Notes: generated from the letters alone by a model not told the origin. DNA of 64,000 bases from Ligustrum vulgare (GCA_963555705.1 OY743187.1:14646133-14710132), one strand, 5' to 3'. Numbered from the stretch's first letter, positions 32,807 through 46,611 are shown. Translations and numbers: made by a program.

Positions 32807-34320
32807 CATTTGTCATCCGTGCTATGCTATTAATAACATCAAAATATTATTTTTCTATTTTATTATTATTATTCTTTTAAGAATTGTTATATTATTTCGA
32901 TAAATATGTAATATGAGTGTCAAATTAAGGATCACAATGAAAATTTTAATGCAAGCTAACAAATGAAAGCAAATTGTAAATATATTGTCCATAAAATCTT
33001 ATCAAAATTTTAAATTTTTTATTTTTCCTCAATATCTAATTCATTTTAAATTATATCATTTAAATCTTATAATATTATCTATAATTAGTTAACTAAATTC
33101 ATTTTTGTCATAGAAAATTTATTTCTATTCTGATTTTTTCTCATCAAATTAAAATAAATAATACCTATATGAACTTTTAAGGCAAATCAAATTAAGTTTG
33201 GTTAATTTTAAAAATTTAAGATTTCTTCAGTTAATTCATCATTTTCACATTATTTTTATTTATTTACTGATTCTGTTCATTTTTCTATTTTTCACTATAA
33301 ATTTAAATAACTAAAATATGCACAAATATATTACAGATTTTAACAATTAGTTCATGAAATTTCCATTAAAGAATTGATCGATCAGTAATTTTTATAAAAA
33401 TAATAATGTAACAATAGTTCAAAAGTTTTTTTAAAAAATAAAATTTCATTTATTGAACATCAATTTCAGAAATGGAGTTGGTATGTCCACGGTACAATCT
33501 TTAAAACACTTAATTCTTGGCATGTTTTCCGGTAAAGAGATAAAACAATTCAACGGTTTACAACTTTATTAAATTAATAAAATAATAATTATATGCCATA
33601 AAAAATGGTGAAATTTTATTTCTTAATTTTATTAACATATATAGACAAAAAGACTCACTATATATATTTTATTTATATTTTCATTAATAATTTTTTATTG
33701 ATATATAATTAAATATGCATTTAATTATGTTCAATTAAGTGCATCACATTTAAAAATTAAAAATTATTAATCATGTGAATGATCTTTTGAGTTGAATTAA
33801 ACGTTCGTGCACAACAAATCTTGAGGTTAATTTTCACTTTTGTGCATCGTCAATATTACTTAATTTGTTACATTTATTTATATATATGACCGCATATATT
33901 TAATTTGGTACAATTACTTTATTTTATGTAAATTATAATATTTTGAGGGTTATTATTTCAATTCACGTTAGTCAAAAAATATTTGGACGAAATGTTTTAT
34001 TTATTCTATACAACATATATTGAAAAAATTGCATTATTTAATTTAAATCTGAGCAATTATTTAAATATGTTTTGTCTATAGCAAATTTTGTGTATCACAC
34101 AGGTGTGAGCAACTACAAACTGTAGAAACAATGTATTATTTAAGGAGGTTTTCCAAAATTGATGAGAATTGTAATTTATTTTTATTTTGAGCATTCGTGA
34201 GAGTCTTTATCATTAATCAAAGCAAATTATATGTTCAATTTTTTTTCCTATTTTGAAATGATATTTACAGTAAAATCATTTCATATTATTCTTCCGTACA
34301 ACGCACGAGTGTGATATTAG

Positions 34321-37300
34321 TATTATTATGTTATTGTGTATAAAAGTAGAATAGCTGTCACCAAAATACAAACATATTTTCCCGACAAAAAAACTTTCTA
34401 AATTTGAATTTTTTTTTACTAAAAAATAGTATATTAAATATTTTAGCGATTATTATCTTAGATGTGTCATTAATTGCATTGACATCTGAGCTATACTATT
34501 AATAACATCAAAATGTTATTTTTTCTATTTTATTATTATTCTTTTAATAATTATTGTATTATTTTGAAATCGAAAAGTATATAATATGAGTGTCAAATTA
34601 AAGATTACAGCGAGAATTTTAATTCAAGCTAACAAGTGAGAGAAGATTGTAAATATATTGTCCGCAAAATCATATAAAAAATTACATGTAAAGTTTTATT
34701 TTTTATTTTTCCTTAATATCTTATTCATCTTAATCTTAATCGTAATATATATAATAACATGATAGTTGGCCCATGTTTTCCTGCCTAAACTGCTGTCCAT
34801 TTTTCTTTCCTTCCTTACTGTCAAATTGTGGCATTTATTTGTCTGACTTAAGATCATTAAGTATCAACTTAATCAGCACCGTTGAATTGACACTCATTCC
34901 CCACTACAGGAGGATCGGTGCATTGGTACTGACAAATTGTTTAATATATTTTTTTATCTGACTTTGTTTAATCAATTCTATAATACATTGATTCATTAGT
35001 TAAATCATTTTTATATGAATTTGAAGGACAAATTATGTAACATTCAAGAATTGGAAAAAAAACCATTCCCGTTTGAGAAATAGAAATTTTATTTTATTTT
35101 ATTTTTTATCATTATTATATTTTGACATTACTAAAAATATTATTTGCGACGTTAAACAACATTAACGCAAGAAATAAAAAAAACATTGTTATTTTCAATG
35201 AATAAATTTAATACACGTACAATTCTTTTTCATGTATTGATTGATGTTCTACACAATCAAATTGGAAATTATTAATATCCTAAATTTTAAAGATCTTGAT
35301 AATGATATAATAAAGTCTAATAAAGAAATTGTGTCTATTCATTATTTGGGAAAACATTTTTTTATAGTGAACATTCTTTGATTTATGTTTGACATTCATT
35401 AATTCACATCTCATTTTCTAAAATTCGTTTTTAACTGTATTTTACCAATGAGGTATTCTATACATGATATGAAAAAATATCTACTTTTTAATCATACATT
35501 CTCCTATAATATACATTTATATACCAAATTTCTTTTTAATTGTATTGTATGCAATGACCACGAATCGTAATGATTTAAAAATCATAAACCGCGAATATTG
35601 TTTTTAAAGAAGTGTTTTGTAATTTACATTGAATTTTACTATTGAATATTTTTTTTGTTTCTTCCTTTCCTATAAAATATGAATTTAATTGTTTTCGTTA
35701 TACATTTCTCATTTTCATTAATTATTGAATATATTTAGTAAGTTATTCATTAATTAATAATTATAATTTTTTTGTTCCGTGTAATGCACGGGTGCGAATA
35801 CAATTTTTAAATTATATATCATTTAAGTCCAATAATATTATCTATAATTACTTAACTAAATTCATTTTAGTCATTGATGATTAATTTCTGTTCTGATTTT
35901 TTCTCATGAAATTAAAATAAATAATAAGTATACGAATTTTTAAGGCAAAATCAATTAAGTTGGACGAATTTTAGAAACTTAAGATTTCTTCAACTCATTC
36001 ATCATTTTCATATTATTATTTTTTATTTACTAATTCTGTTAATTTTTCTATTTTTCATCATAAGTTAAAATAACTAAAATATGCAAAAATATATTACAGA
36101 TTTTAACAATTAGTTCATGTAATTTCTATTAAACAATTGATCGATTAGTAATTTTTATTAAAATAATAATGTAAAAATATGAATAAAGAAGTTGTCAATA
36201 TGAAGAAAGAAGAATCAATTAATGTAACAATATTTATTAAAATTAATGATTGTTTTTTTAGAAAAACAAGTGAAATTAATAATTAATACTTAAAAAATCA
36301 AATTATATCAAAAAGTTTATCATACACCTCTTTTTGGAAAAATTATGATGAAGAACAACATATGAAAAGAAAAACGTCAATCTTAAAGAGAATATGTAAG
36401 TTAAATTTTGTATATGTATTGTATGAGCCTAATTTTGTAGTCAAAAAGTTTTTTTAAAAAAGAAATTTTCATTTATTAAACGTTAAATCCAGAAATGGAG
36501 TTGATATATTCACGGTACAATCTCTAAAACACATAATTCATTGTCTGTTTTCCCGTAAAGATGATAAAACAATTCAAAGATTTACAATTTTATTAAAATA
36601 TTAAAAAAATAATTATATGCTGTAGAAATAGTGAAACTTTATTTATTAATTTTATTAACATATATAGACAAAAAGACTTACTATATATATTTTATTTATA
36701 TTTTCATTAATAATTTTTTTATTGACGTATAATTAAATATTCATTTAATTATGTTCAATTAAATGTATTGCATTTAAAAATTAAAAATTATTAATCATGC
36801 GACGGATCTCTTGAGTTGAATTTCACATTCGTGCTACTCAAATCTTGAGATTGATTTTCACTTTTGTGCATCGTCAATATTGCTTAATTTGTTACATTTA
36901 TTTATATATAGGACCGCATATATTTAATTTGTTACAATTACTTTATTTTATGTACATTATAATATTTTGATGGTTATTATTTCTATTCACATTAGTAAAA
37001 AATATTTGGACGAAATTCTTTATTTATTCTATACAATATATATTTGAAAAATTGCATTATTTAATTTAAATTTGAGCAATTGTTTAAATATGTTTTGTCT
37101 ATAGTAACTTTCGTGTATTACACGGGTTTGAGCAACTACTAACATAACATACAATGTAGTATTTAAAGAAGTTTTCCAAAATTGATAAGAATTGTAATTT
37201 ATTTCTATTTTGAGCATTCGTTGACAGTTTATATCATTAATCAAAGCAAATTATGTGTTCAAATTTTTTTCCTATTTTGTAATGATATTTACAGTAAAAT

Positions 37301-37344
37301 AATTTCATATTGTTCTTCCATGCAACGCACGGGTGTGATACTAG
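34321..37344 (+). mobile_element. Helitron-like unit C with a ~1 kb internal insertion
   Basis: It starts like unit B (TATAAAAGTAGAATAG, then TCACCAAAATACA) and ends with TGCAACGCACGGG, GTGTGATA and CTAG (37341-37344), then T. About 34745-35795 has no counterpart in unit B and itself ends with a CCGTG-TAATG-CACGGG hairpin, so it may be a further nested Helitron-like piece. The rest aligns with unit B from about 33040. Non-coding. Confidence 0.5.
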
Positions 37345-37610
37345 TTAAAAGAATAATAATAAAATAGAAAAAATAATATTTTGATATTATTAATAGCACA
37401 GCACGGTTTCCAATGCAATTAATGACATGTATAAAATAATAATTGCTAAATTATATTACTATTAGCAAAAAAATTTCAAATTTAGAAAGTTTTTTTTTGC
37501 GAGAAGTTATATGTGTATTTTGATTACGATTATTCTACTTTGATATATTGTTATTACAATAACAATAATAACAATAATAATATTATTATTATTATTATGA
37601 GATTAAGATT
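37345..37610 (-). repeat. Inverted partial copy of the Helitron-like unit start
   Basis: The reverse complement of about 37360-37560 resembles the first 200 bases of units B and C (AATACACATA, AAAATTTCAAATTT and TATTAATAACATCAAAAT-like words). It lies head-on against the end of unit C. An ATT trinucleotide run is at 37575-37600. Confidence 0.45.
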
Positions 37611-37612
37611 TA

Positions 37613-38693
37613 GGGGGGTTTATTCAACTGGGATTACGAAAGACATTTAAATTTTTTTTTTCAATGGACTTTTTTTAATGGATTTTATTGAATTTTATGG
37701 ATTTATATAGACTTTTAAAGACTTTCGTGGACATTTATTTAAAAGACTTTCATGTACTTTCAAAGACTTTTATAAATTGATTTAAAAGACTTTCAAATAG
37801 TTTTAAAGACTTTTACAGACTTTTATTTTTTAATTGAAAAACTTAAACGCTAAAGATTAATTTTCGTATAATGTGAATATGAATCGTTAATAATAATTAT
37901 ATGTAAAGTGAATTCCAAAAAAAAAAAAAAAAATACAGCGTGAGAAATATAAATAGTTTTAAGACAGAGAAACATTTGTGATTAAAAAAATGGGGGGAAA
38001 ATAAAATCGCGTTTGATATCGACATAAAGATTGTACTATGTTCATAAAAAAATTTCTAAAGAAAATTCTAGAATCACTTTACTTATTATTATTTGTTTTG
38101 ATACAATTTATTTATTATTTTTCTATAAGATCTTATGAAATTTTAGTTAGATTTATTTTCATAAAAAAATCGAAAAAAAAGATGAAAAAAAGAAGAGAGT
38201 CCAAATATAAAGAAAAAATATTTAAAATAAAAAAATACAAAAAGTTGAAGAGAAGAGAAATAATGATTTGTTTAGTCAAATGTTTAAGATTTCTAAAAAT
38301 AATATGAAAGAAGAAAAATATAGAATAAATAAAATTACAATTTAAAAGATTTTTTTTTTTATAAAAGTCTTTCAAAATCTTGGAGGTTAATGAGAGACAA
38401 ATAAAGAGATTTTGTGGTTGTACTTTATGTTTAGAAGTTAGTACATAGAGGATTTCGCAGGAGTCTTTAAAAGTCATTGATAATTTGAATAACACGGAAT
38501 TTTTAAAGACTTTTAAAAGTCTTTATACAATACACCATGATTTTTATGGACTTTTAGAAAGTCCTTTAAAATCTATATTAAATACATCAAAATTTTTATG
38601 GAGATTCTAAAGTCTAAAGTGAATATACATAAACTTTTCAAATTCTTTAAAATATTTAAAAGTCATTCAAAATTTACATTGAATAAAACCCCC
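37613..38693. mobile_element. TIR element with GGGGGTTTATTCAA ends, 1081 bp
   Basis: The left end GGGGGGTTTATTCAA and right end TTGAATAAAACCCCC are inverted copies, flanked by TA at 37611-37612 and 38694-38695. Many AAAGACTTT/AAAGTCTTT words lie subterminally, as expected of transposase-binding repeats. The open frames at 38038-38307 and 38133-38495 are Lys/Phe-rich AT-bias artefacts. No transposase is seen, so it is non-autonomous. Superfamily uncertain. Confidence 0.65.
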
Positions 38694-38695
38694 TA

Positions 38696-39686
38696 AGATT
38701 GTTAGATAAATGTTTTGGGTGAAAGTGGTCGAATTATGGACCAATGAGATAAAGTTGCTGCATTCCTGCTCGTTATCTTTCACAATATTTATTTATGCCT
38801 CATTTTTCTAGGTATTAGTCGGTACCAACAGTTATATTTCACAAGAGAGATTGGATTGGATTAGCTGTGTTGTCAATTTAGAAAAAAAAAATAAAAAATG
38901 ATCGAACAATTAGATGACATTAGTTTGATTAATACTTTTGCTTCTAAAAATGCAAGATGGGTAGAGTTTAAGTGAGTCATTGATAAGTATGAATTCTTTT
39001 ACTAAGTATTACTAATCTTGAATACTTAATACAATGTATCGAGTTTTATATAATAAATCAATTAATCATTATTATTAAACTGATTATTGATATATTATTA
39101 TGGAGATCGGCACTTCATTTATTCATATTGTTGTGTGACTTCATTTCTATGCTTAGGTAAGCAATGACTTGTCCTTGCTTATTATTTGAGTAATTGAAAA
39201 TGATTGTGATATTGTCGACTTATATGACTAAAGCCTTCTTGGCTTATATGATTGTGATTTTGTCGGTGTTACATGTTTTTTACTTTATATGTGTTAGTGA
39301 TTAATTTAGTTAATTTTTTTTTGTGAGAATTAATTCAATTAGATTTGAAATAAATGAATAATTTTATAAAAAATTCTATGTTAATTAGACCGCGAGAAAA
39401 TTTAATCCCCATCCCCGCCCCCCACCCTATAGGAAAGTTTTTCCCATTTCAACTACAAAGGACGCTTAGTAATTTGCCTCTGGCTTCCCGACTTACTGGA
39501 CCGACACTGTAGTTATTTGGTAAATGAAATAACTGGTTTATAAATCAGTATATAAACTATACAATTTCTTAAATCGTTTTTTAACCATACACATTTTTTC
39601 TTTTCAATAACTATTTTTATCTCAAAATTATAAATAAATCAGTTTATAAATCAAACAATGTTACGAAACAAAGCTATTGCTAGAGA
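38696..39686. other. Intergenic AT-rich DNA, nothing recognised
   Basis: There is no ORF, repeat array or terminal motif I can support. A short C-rich patch lies at 39410-39425. Confidence 0.5.
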
Positions 39687-39785
39687 TTTTTTTTTACAAC
39701 TACAAACCCCAACCTCGAAAGTCGAACCCAAGTATGAAACTTGGTAAAGGGGTGCCTCCCCCACTAGGTTATCCCCTTTGGCCCA
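39687..39785 (-). mobile_element. tRNA-derived SINE, minus orientation
   Basis: On the minus strand the order is an A-box-like TAACCTAGTGGGGGAGG, then a B-box-like GGGTTCGACTTT about 35 bp later, then a nine-base A tail (poly-T at 39687-39695 on +). This is the layout of plant SINEs with an internal RNA polymerase III promoter. TSDs were not verified. Confidence 0.55.
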
Positions 39786-40222
39786 CCTCTTACTAGAACC
39801 GTTGGACAAAAAATTTCACCTGTGATAAAATGTGCTAAATAATGAAAGATTAATGATAAGAACGAAAATTTTAAAAAATTGAAAAATAATCGTTTAATTA
39901 TAAAAATATGGTGTGAATGTATTTATCTTGTATTTGAGCCACACCTTTCAAAATAGATTTAGAAAAAATATTTTTTGAGAATGAGTTATTAAAATTTTAT
40001 ATTTACGATTTTATTTAAATATGATATAATTAAAAATAAATTTGAAGAACAATGAATTTTAAAGAATGCGATTCAAATATGGTTAAGTCAAAACAAAATA
40101 CATAGCCCTGTATGATATTAACATTTATTAAATTTTTTAAGTTAAAATCAATGATTAAATATAATTACTTATTTTTTAGAACCACAATTTTTAACCACAT
40201 ATTTAATTATTTATTTTATCAA

Positions 40223-40267
<45 letters not shown>

Positions 40268-41431
40268 ATCTACACCAAACATGGCACAGCAACCACTTGA
40301 TCCTACAAGACACCCCACATGTCCAGGTGCACAGTATTTAAATGCAGGCACAAACGGCAAAAGCAAGATCTTCTAGTGATGTGCAGCTCATCGTTATGGG
40401 TCCCACTCCGTTTGATCTATGTAGCAACAGTCAAATCCGACGGCTGTTCTTCCACTGTTTTAACTCTCCGTTATTACTCATCTGGTACAATTGCCGTACC
40501 CGTACTGTTTCCGTGTTTCGCATAAAATGGAGATCTCACCCAACTCTGAGTGGAATATCAATTTGGTCCCTAAACTTTATTTCTTACAATAAAATCACCA
40601 GAATTGTAAATTTATTGCACTTCCGTCACTCCATCCACCAAGGCACTAATTTTTTCTTATTCTTCCATTGGTAATCAAAATAAAATAAGTTTATAAAGTA
40701 CACAATTTTTCAAACTAATTTTTAATTACACAAAAATTTCTTTTTCCAATTTTCAATCACTACTTTTTACCTCAAAATCATAAATAAATCAGTTTGTAAG
40801 CTAAACATTGTTGCCAAAAAAAGTCTAAAACAAATGGCTCCGTTCTACATTCGAGATCATACTTAAACCCTATATGTATGTGTGTGTGTGAAAAAATCAT
40901 TAAAGAAGTGAAATGTCCGTTTCACTCATTTAACGTGTTCACAAAGCTCATTATTCTATCATTAAAGAAATGAAATGTTGATCGATTCAGGCAAACTTAA
41001 GGGTTCCAAAATAGTAAAGAGTATGAAATTAAGAAGAAATTAAGGCAAAAAATGCAAATTGATTTCGATGTACGATTGAAGATACAAATCCACAACTTTT
41101 CGAGCTTCAATTGAACTACTCATTTTATGGTATTCAAAAATGTTCATCAATTTTTAACTATACATTTTATCAAATTTTGTTAAAAATTTTATAAAGAATT
41201 TTGTCACACAACTCTTAACTATGAAAATATCATCATTACACAGTGCCCTGTTTACACGTTAGTCCGAAAAAGATATGATTGTTGTTTAACGAAATCATAC
41301 AATCTATATATAACACAATTCTCAAACCACTTTTTAATTACATATATTTTTTCAATTCACTTTTTAATCACACATTTATTTAAAATAATATAAATAAATC
41401 AATTTATAGTCATTACAGTATTACAAGTAGC

Positions 41432-41469
<38 letters not shown>

Positions 41470-43334
41470 TATAACAATTGTTTAGTGTATAGAGAAATGT
41501 TCTAGTGCACGTGCAACATATGGTGCACGTCCAGTGCACTGCCCCCACCCCATAGGGGGGTGATTTTTTTTTGCACTAGACGTGCACTATAAAATTTCTG
41601 ATAGTGTATATACACAAATACATAATGTCCTTGTTTGGTGTAGAATTTTGTGATTTTTTGAAGAACGTGTAATTTAAAATTATTTGAAAAATCAAATAAT
41701 GTGAATTTGACAAAGAATCAAGAATGGGTGATTTGAGATTGAAAGTTTGTAATAATTGTTTTAAAAAAAAAGGGGGCTCAAACATGGTTGTATTATAATA
41801 TAGGGGAATTTTAAAAAAATGTCAAATTTCACGCTAATCATAAAAGTTGTATCTAAAGTTAAAAGTTTTTGCAAAAATATCTAAATTTTGGTGTAATTTG
41901 ACTTTCCTACCTTTAATGAAACACACACACACACAATGTCATTTCTAGGTTTGATTAGACCATTGACTAGTCATGTCTAGACTAATTAATATCTATTAGT
42001 TCCATTCTAATATCTTATTATCCGTTAGGTAATAACTATTATAATTTTTGAGAAAATATGTCCAATTTCTATTATCATTTTATTCATATTTCTTGAATTT
42101 CATGGAAGGAAATAATTGATTAAATTTTGAGAAAAAAAAATTACCAACAAATTATTGTATATATTTAGCATACAACATATATTAGAAAAATGTATTATTC
42201 TCAAATTTTTGTTTCCATTGAGATGGAGAGAAATATACTAGATAATTAGTTGAACTAATTTTTAAGATTATCAAAGTATTTGTGTAAATATTATGATCAT
42301 TGTGTTGTGTTATTTTCACATCATGTCAATTTTTTATCATTTATGTTAGTAATCTGAGGTTGTTGTTTATTCATTATGTCATTAATGGTGGAAATGAAAT
42401 GATTTTAAAAAATGATAGTTGAAGAAAATAAGATATGCAGGTGTTTTCGATACGTCATTCTCAACATTTATAATATCGAGAATGACATTTAAAATGTTGT
42501 TCTAGATAGTTTTAAAATGTCGAAATTGTGGGTTATGAACTCACAAATGTTAATCATTTGAAACGTCTTCTTGTACATAGCTTTTTGTGTTCGCTTATCT
42601 TATGTTAACTCATCATGGTATTGTTTATGGTATTTAGGTATGATAGATATAATGAAGTTCGTTGTCTCGCATGGTAAAACTTTTCTCAACATGGATGACG
42701 ATTGGAAGGGGCTTGTTTGCATTGTTTAATTTACTATCTCTTCGTTAGCACAATCATCGAATATAATATTGCAACAAAACCCTCTCTCTCTCTCTCTCTC
42801 TTTTTCATTATTCCCAAATTCATATCAATAGAGCATGTATTCAAATGGTTCCCTAACCGATTTAGGTTCTAAATTGGGTAATCTGCATAACAAATTTCCT
42901 CACCTAACAGACGTTAAAAGTAAGCAAAATTATGAAAATTAAATCCACAAAGACCGTAATGGTAACCAACATCTAATTTTCAACTTTCCTTTATCCATCT
43001 TTTACTGAACTTTGTGCTGCAATAGAGAAACATCTCATGTGTGGCATTGTCAACCATACCATCCATTGTTTAGATTTTGAAGCAACAACGGATAAATTGA
43101 CTATAAACCTGGCAAAGTTTAACGTGTAACGAGATAATAACGCCTAATTGTAGAGACAATCACTGTCACGAAACCCTTTTCTCAGTATTTTCCCAACATT
43201 TTAATTTATAACAAAAAAACCTACTCAAGACAAAAATCCATGAATTTTCACCCTATACATGTACTGGCGACGAGCATTGTCAATGTTAATAGTAAATTTC
43301 ATCACTAAATTTCAATCCAACCATCTCATCCAAA
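39786..43334. other. Intergenic DNA with microsatellites, no gene recognised
   Basis: (AT)n runs lie at 40230-40264 and 41432-41455, followed by GA repeats. A CT run lies at 42782-42803. A GC-richer patch at 40265-40560 contains overlapping open frames (68-110 codons) with no recognisable domain. The rest is AT-rich and non-coding. Confidence 0.45.
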
Positions 43335-44890
43335 ATTTGGGTTAATAATTCAAAAGTTCACTGGACTTTCTCAAAGATTTTAACCAGATCACTGAACTTT
43401 AAAAATCAACCCATGGAAAAATTGTGAATGAAAAATTCAACTTATGTAACTCCCATGTCTTACAATTGATTGAGGTTAAATTTAACATTGTTAATTGGGG
43501 AGTTATGGTTGTTAATTGAGAAGTTATGGTATAACTCCATTGCATATTATATAATTTCTCTCCCCATCCTTTGAAAAACATGGAAAAAACATTGGTTTTG
43601 TCAAGACACATTTTGTTCTATATTTTGTCCATATAATTATTTTGTTTTTGGTGATAGTTCATAAAAAGTTCGGTTCGTTGGAGTGGTAATTTTGTGCTAA
43701 GTTAACTACTCAACCTCCGTTGTATACTGGGAGACAGACGCTCAGACAAACTTCAAGCATAGATTGGTGAGGGAGCGAATCTGTTTTAAGGAAAATGTGC
43801 TTGCACAGGTCTCGATTCCAGATTTTGCTCGAATTTGTAGTTTTGGTTTTCATCAATATTTATTTTATTGTATTCCAATTTATTGTTTGTTCTTTTGTCA
43901 ATCAAATTCGACAAATATTTTCCTACACATTGAACTTTAAAAATCACTCTACTAATCACTGAATTTTGAAAATGCCATCTCATCCATCATCACTTTAGCA
44001 ACATCTGTTAACTAACCTAACGTTTTTTCCTTTTTAATTTCGTTATATCCTATGTTGCAACTTTTTTGACACGTGGACGTCAAATATGAAATTGTTACAC
44101 ACGTGGAAAATCATATTTTAAAAACACGTTTTACTGAAAACAAAAGAAAATATTTGGTAAATCGTTTAAAAACATATTTTTAAATAACATAATTTCTCAA
44201 ATCACTTTTAACCATACAAATTTTTCTCACCACTTTGTTTAAACAACACAATTTCTCAAATCACTTTTAACCACACAAATTTTTTTTCATAACTTTTAAT
44301 CATATATTTTACCTATTTTAAACATTTTATTTTTTTGGTTAAAAAGTTTTGCATTTTAAAACATGTTTTTTATGTTTTCGAGGTAAAATATGTGGTTACA
44401 AAGTGGTGAGGAAAAAATTGTGTTGTTTAAAAATATGTTTTTTATTTCTTTTTTGGTTAAAAAATTTTGTATTTTAAAACATTTTTTTAACGTTTTCGAG
44501 GTAAAATATGTGGCTAAAAAGTGATGAAAAAAATTTGTGTGGTTTAAGAAATTGTATTGTTTAAAAATATGATTTTAAACGATTTACCAAACATTTTTTT
44601 TTGGTTTACAATAAAACGTGTTTAGTAAAATATGATTTTTCACGTGTGTAACAATTCCACGTTTGGCGTCCACATGTCGAAAAAGTTGCCACATAGGATG
44701 TAACAAATGTTTTTTTTTTTTTTTAAAAAAAGGGGAAAAAACGTTAGGCTAGTTAGCAAATGTTGTTAAAGTAATGGATAATGTGACATTTTCAAAATTC
44801 AGTAATCAATGGAGTGATTTTTAAAATTTAGTGACCTGATAGAAACATTTAGGAAAATTCAGTGACCTGATGGAAACATTTAGCAGCATT
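43335..44890. mobile_element. Foldback-type element with long inverted arms
   Basis: Left arm words (ACTAACCTAACG, TTTTGACACGTGGACGTC, CACACGTGGAAAATCATA) recur inverted on the right (CGTTAGGCTAGTTAGC, GGCGTCCACATGTCGAAA, TATGATTTTTCACGTGTG). They pair across a centre near 44380, giving arms of roughly 400 bp (about 43930-44830). The outermost ends carry TTCACTGGACTTT-type text also found in the element at 46612-46997. About 43415-43925 appears to be an insertion in the left arm. Non-coding. Confidence 0.6.
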
Positions 44891-45359
44891 TATAAATGAA
44901 CTACATAATTTAAATTGCATTTCGATTATTTCAACTAGTAACATATTTAGCTGAACTATTATTACACCATCAAGCAACTACCAGATGAATTGACTTGAAA
45001 ATGAAATTCCATTAACAACAGAAAAATAATAGTAAATTACCAAAGCTAAGATAAAGGGTCATTTGCTAAAACAAATGAAAACAAAAAGGAGGTATCACTC
45101 TCAAGCAACAACAAAGTAGTAAAAATCGCTCATATATTCAATAAAATCAAGAAAAACATACAGAAAAAGCAAGTATCATTGTAAGAAAATCGATCCATCC
45201 GATTACAAAAGTGTTTGTGGCTGTATTGTATTCTTTTTTTTTTTTTCCCAATAATTTCATACATTGAGCTTGTAGAAAAATTACCTTAATGTGCATAAGA
45301 ATTCATAGAGAGGCTCGAGCTGATCCTTATCAACAAATCACAAGATTTCGTTTCCAGTA
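44891..45359. other. Intergenic DNA, nothing recognised
   Basis: AT-rich, with a poly-T run at 45234-45246. No ORF or terminal motif seen. Confidence 0.5.
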
Positions 45360-45367
45360 ACTTAAAC

Positions 45368-46221
45368 CAGTGGCGGATCCAGCCAGTGTCGAGCTAGCGC
45401 GGCCGCGCTAGCTCGACCTCCGGCCAATCAACTTTTTCAGTTACCATTTTTTTTTTTTTAAAGGAAAGTGATACTTGAGACTGAGTTTGAAGATATATGG
45501 AGTATCTGAGCCATTATTGTTGAAGATAGAAACTCTACGATGAAGAATAAAGATGGCAGTGTCGTCTTTGTTGCGTGGCTTGTGTCTGGGGAACTGAGGA
45601 AGAAGACAGACTGAAGGCGAGGAAGAAGAACAGAGATGGGCTCTTTGATTTGGGCCTATATTGATTTGGGCATTTTTTTTTAGGTTGATTTGGGCTTTTT
45701 TTCTTTTTAGGTTGATTTGGGCTTATCACTTGTGACTTATGGTTTTTTTTGGATTGATATTATTTGTTATTTGCTACTTAGTTTGTTCTTTGTTGTTTTA
45801 TTTATTTGATCTAATTAAATAATTTTCTTACTTTTTGGATGGTATGATTATGACGTATAATATATGATTGTGTGAGTAAATAAAAATACCTCAAATCAAT
45901 ATATTGGTTTTGGTATATAATTTTTAGAATAAATTATAGTTTGATACTTTGATTATGACATATAATTTCGAGAATGAATTAAACGATTTGATATATGATT
46001 TCTGATTTTCAAAATGCTTAATTCATTTTCAGAATGAATTATAGTTCGATATATAATTGTTTGAGTGTATTTATATATTTATTGATTAATTTTAGTATTA
46101 TTTAATTAAATAATAATAAAAAATCTCACTTTTGCGAACGTTGATGTCGTCAATCAAAGGTCAATAGTCAACGGTCAATGATCGCCGCTCTAGCTGAACT
46201 TTTATGCTGGATCTGCCACTG
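45368..46221. mobile_element. Non-autonomous hAT element, 854 bp, with 8 bp TSD
   Basis: Terminal inverted repeats CAGTGGCGGATCCAGC and GCTGGATCTGCCACTG are flanked by ACTTAAAC at 45360-45367 and 46222-46229. An 8 bp TSD and CAGTGG-type ends define hAT. There is no transposase. A 30 bp perfect palindrome sits 20 bp from the left end. The interior carries three GGTTGATTTGGGC-type repeats (45650-45725). Confidence 0.93.
45388..45417. repeat. 30 bp perfect palindrome
   Basis: The half-site GTCGAGCTAGCGCGG is followed directly by its exact reverse complement. It is strikingly GC-rich in AT-rich surroundings and centred on GCGGCCGC. It lies in the subterminal region of the hAT element. Confidence 0.97.
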
Positions 46222-46611
46222 ACTTAAACGATATGTTGAACAATAAAATATTATAGTAAAAAAATTGTTCTAAATGTGGAATTTCAAATTTCTAGTAAGG
46301 ACATTTAAGTATAAAATTTAAGGAAATGGACGTCATATAAAAAATTGAGATATTTTTAACAACGTGAAAATGGTTTCCACAAAAATATATAATATATACT
46401 CCATTCGTCCCACAAAGATAGTTCACTATTCATTTTTTGTCCGTCCAAAAAGATAGTCTACTTTCTATTTTTAGAGTGAAGTTAATATTTTATGTCTCAT
46501 TTTATCCTTGTTTAATGGGATTTTTATTAGTTTAAATAAATTTACACTCTTTAAATTTTGTGAGAAACTACAAAATTTATTAGAAATATATTAGAAAAAT
46601 AGAGAGTTTAT

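Larger units (their letters stand above)
27108..34320 (+). mobile_element. Helitron-like unit B, split by the Sirevirus-like element
   Basis: The piece 27108-27247 continues at 32812. Together they form about 1.65 kb beginning TATAAAAGTAAAATA...TCACCAAAATACA and ending with a degenerate hairpin GTACAACGCAC and ATTAG at 34320. The same start and internal words recur in unit C. It has no ORF, and the CTAG end has changed to TTAG. Confidence 0.5.

Noticed and set aside
38038..38495. Overlapping open frames of 89 and 120 codons on both strands
   Set aside because: Composed almost only of Lys, Ile, Phe and Asn from AT-rich DNA inside a TIR element; no domain and both strands equally open.
45391..45414. 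Cloning-vector or linker contamination because of the NotI-like GCGGCCGC palindrome
   Set aside because: It lies inside a hAT element with matching inverted ends and an exact 8 bp TSD, with continuous genomic sequence on both sides.
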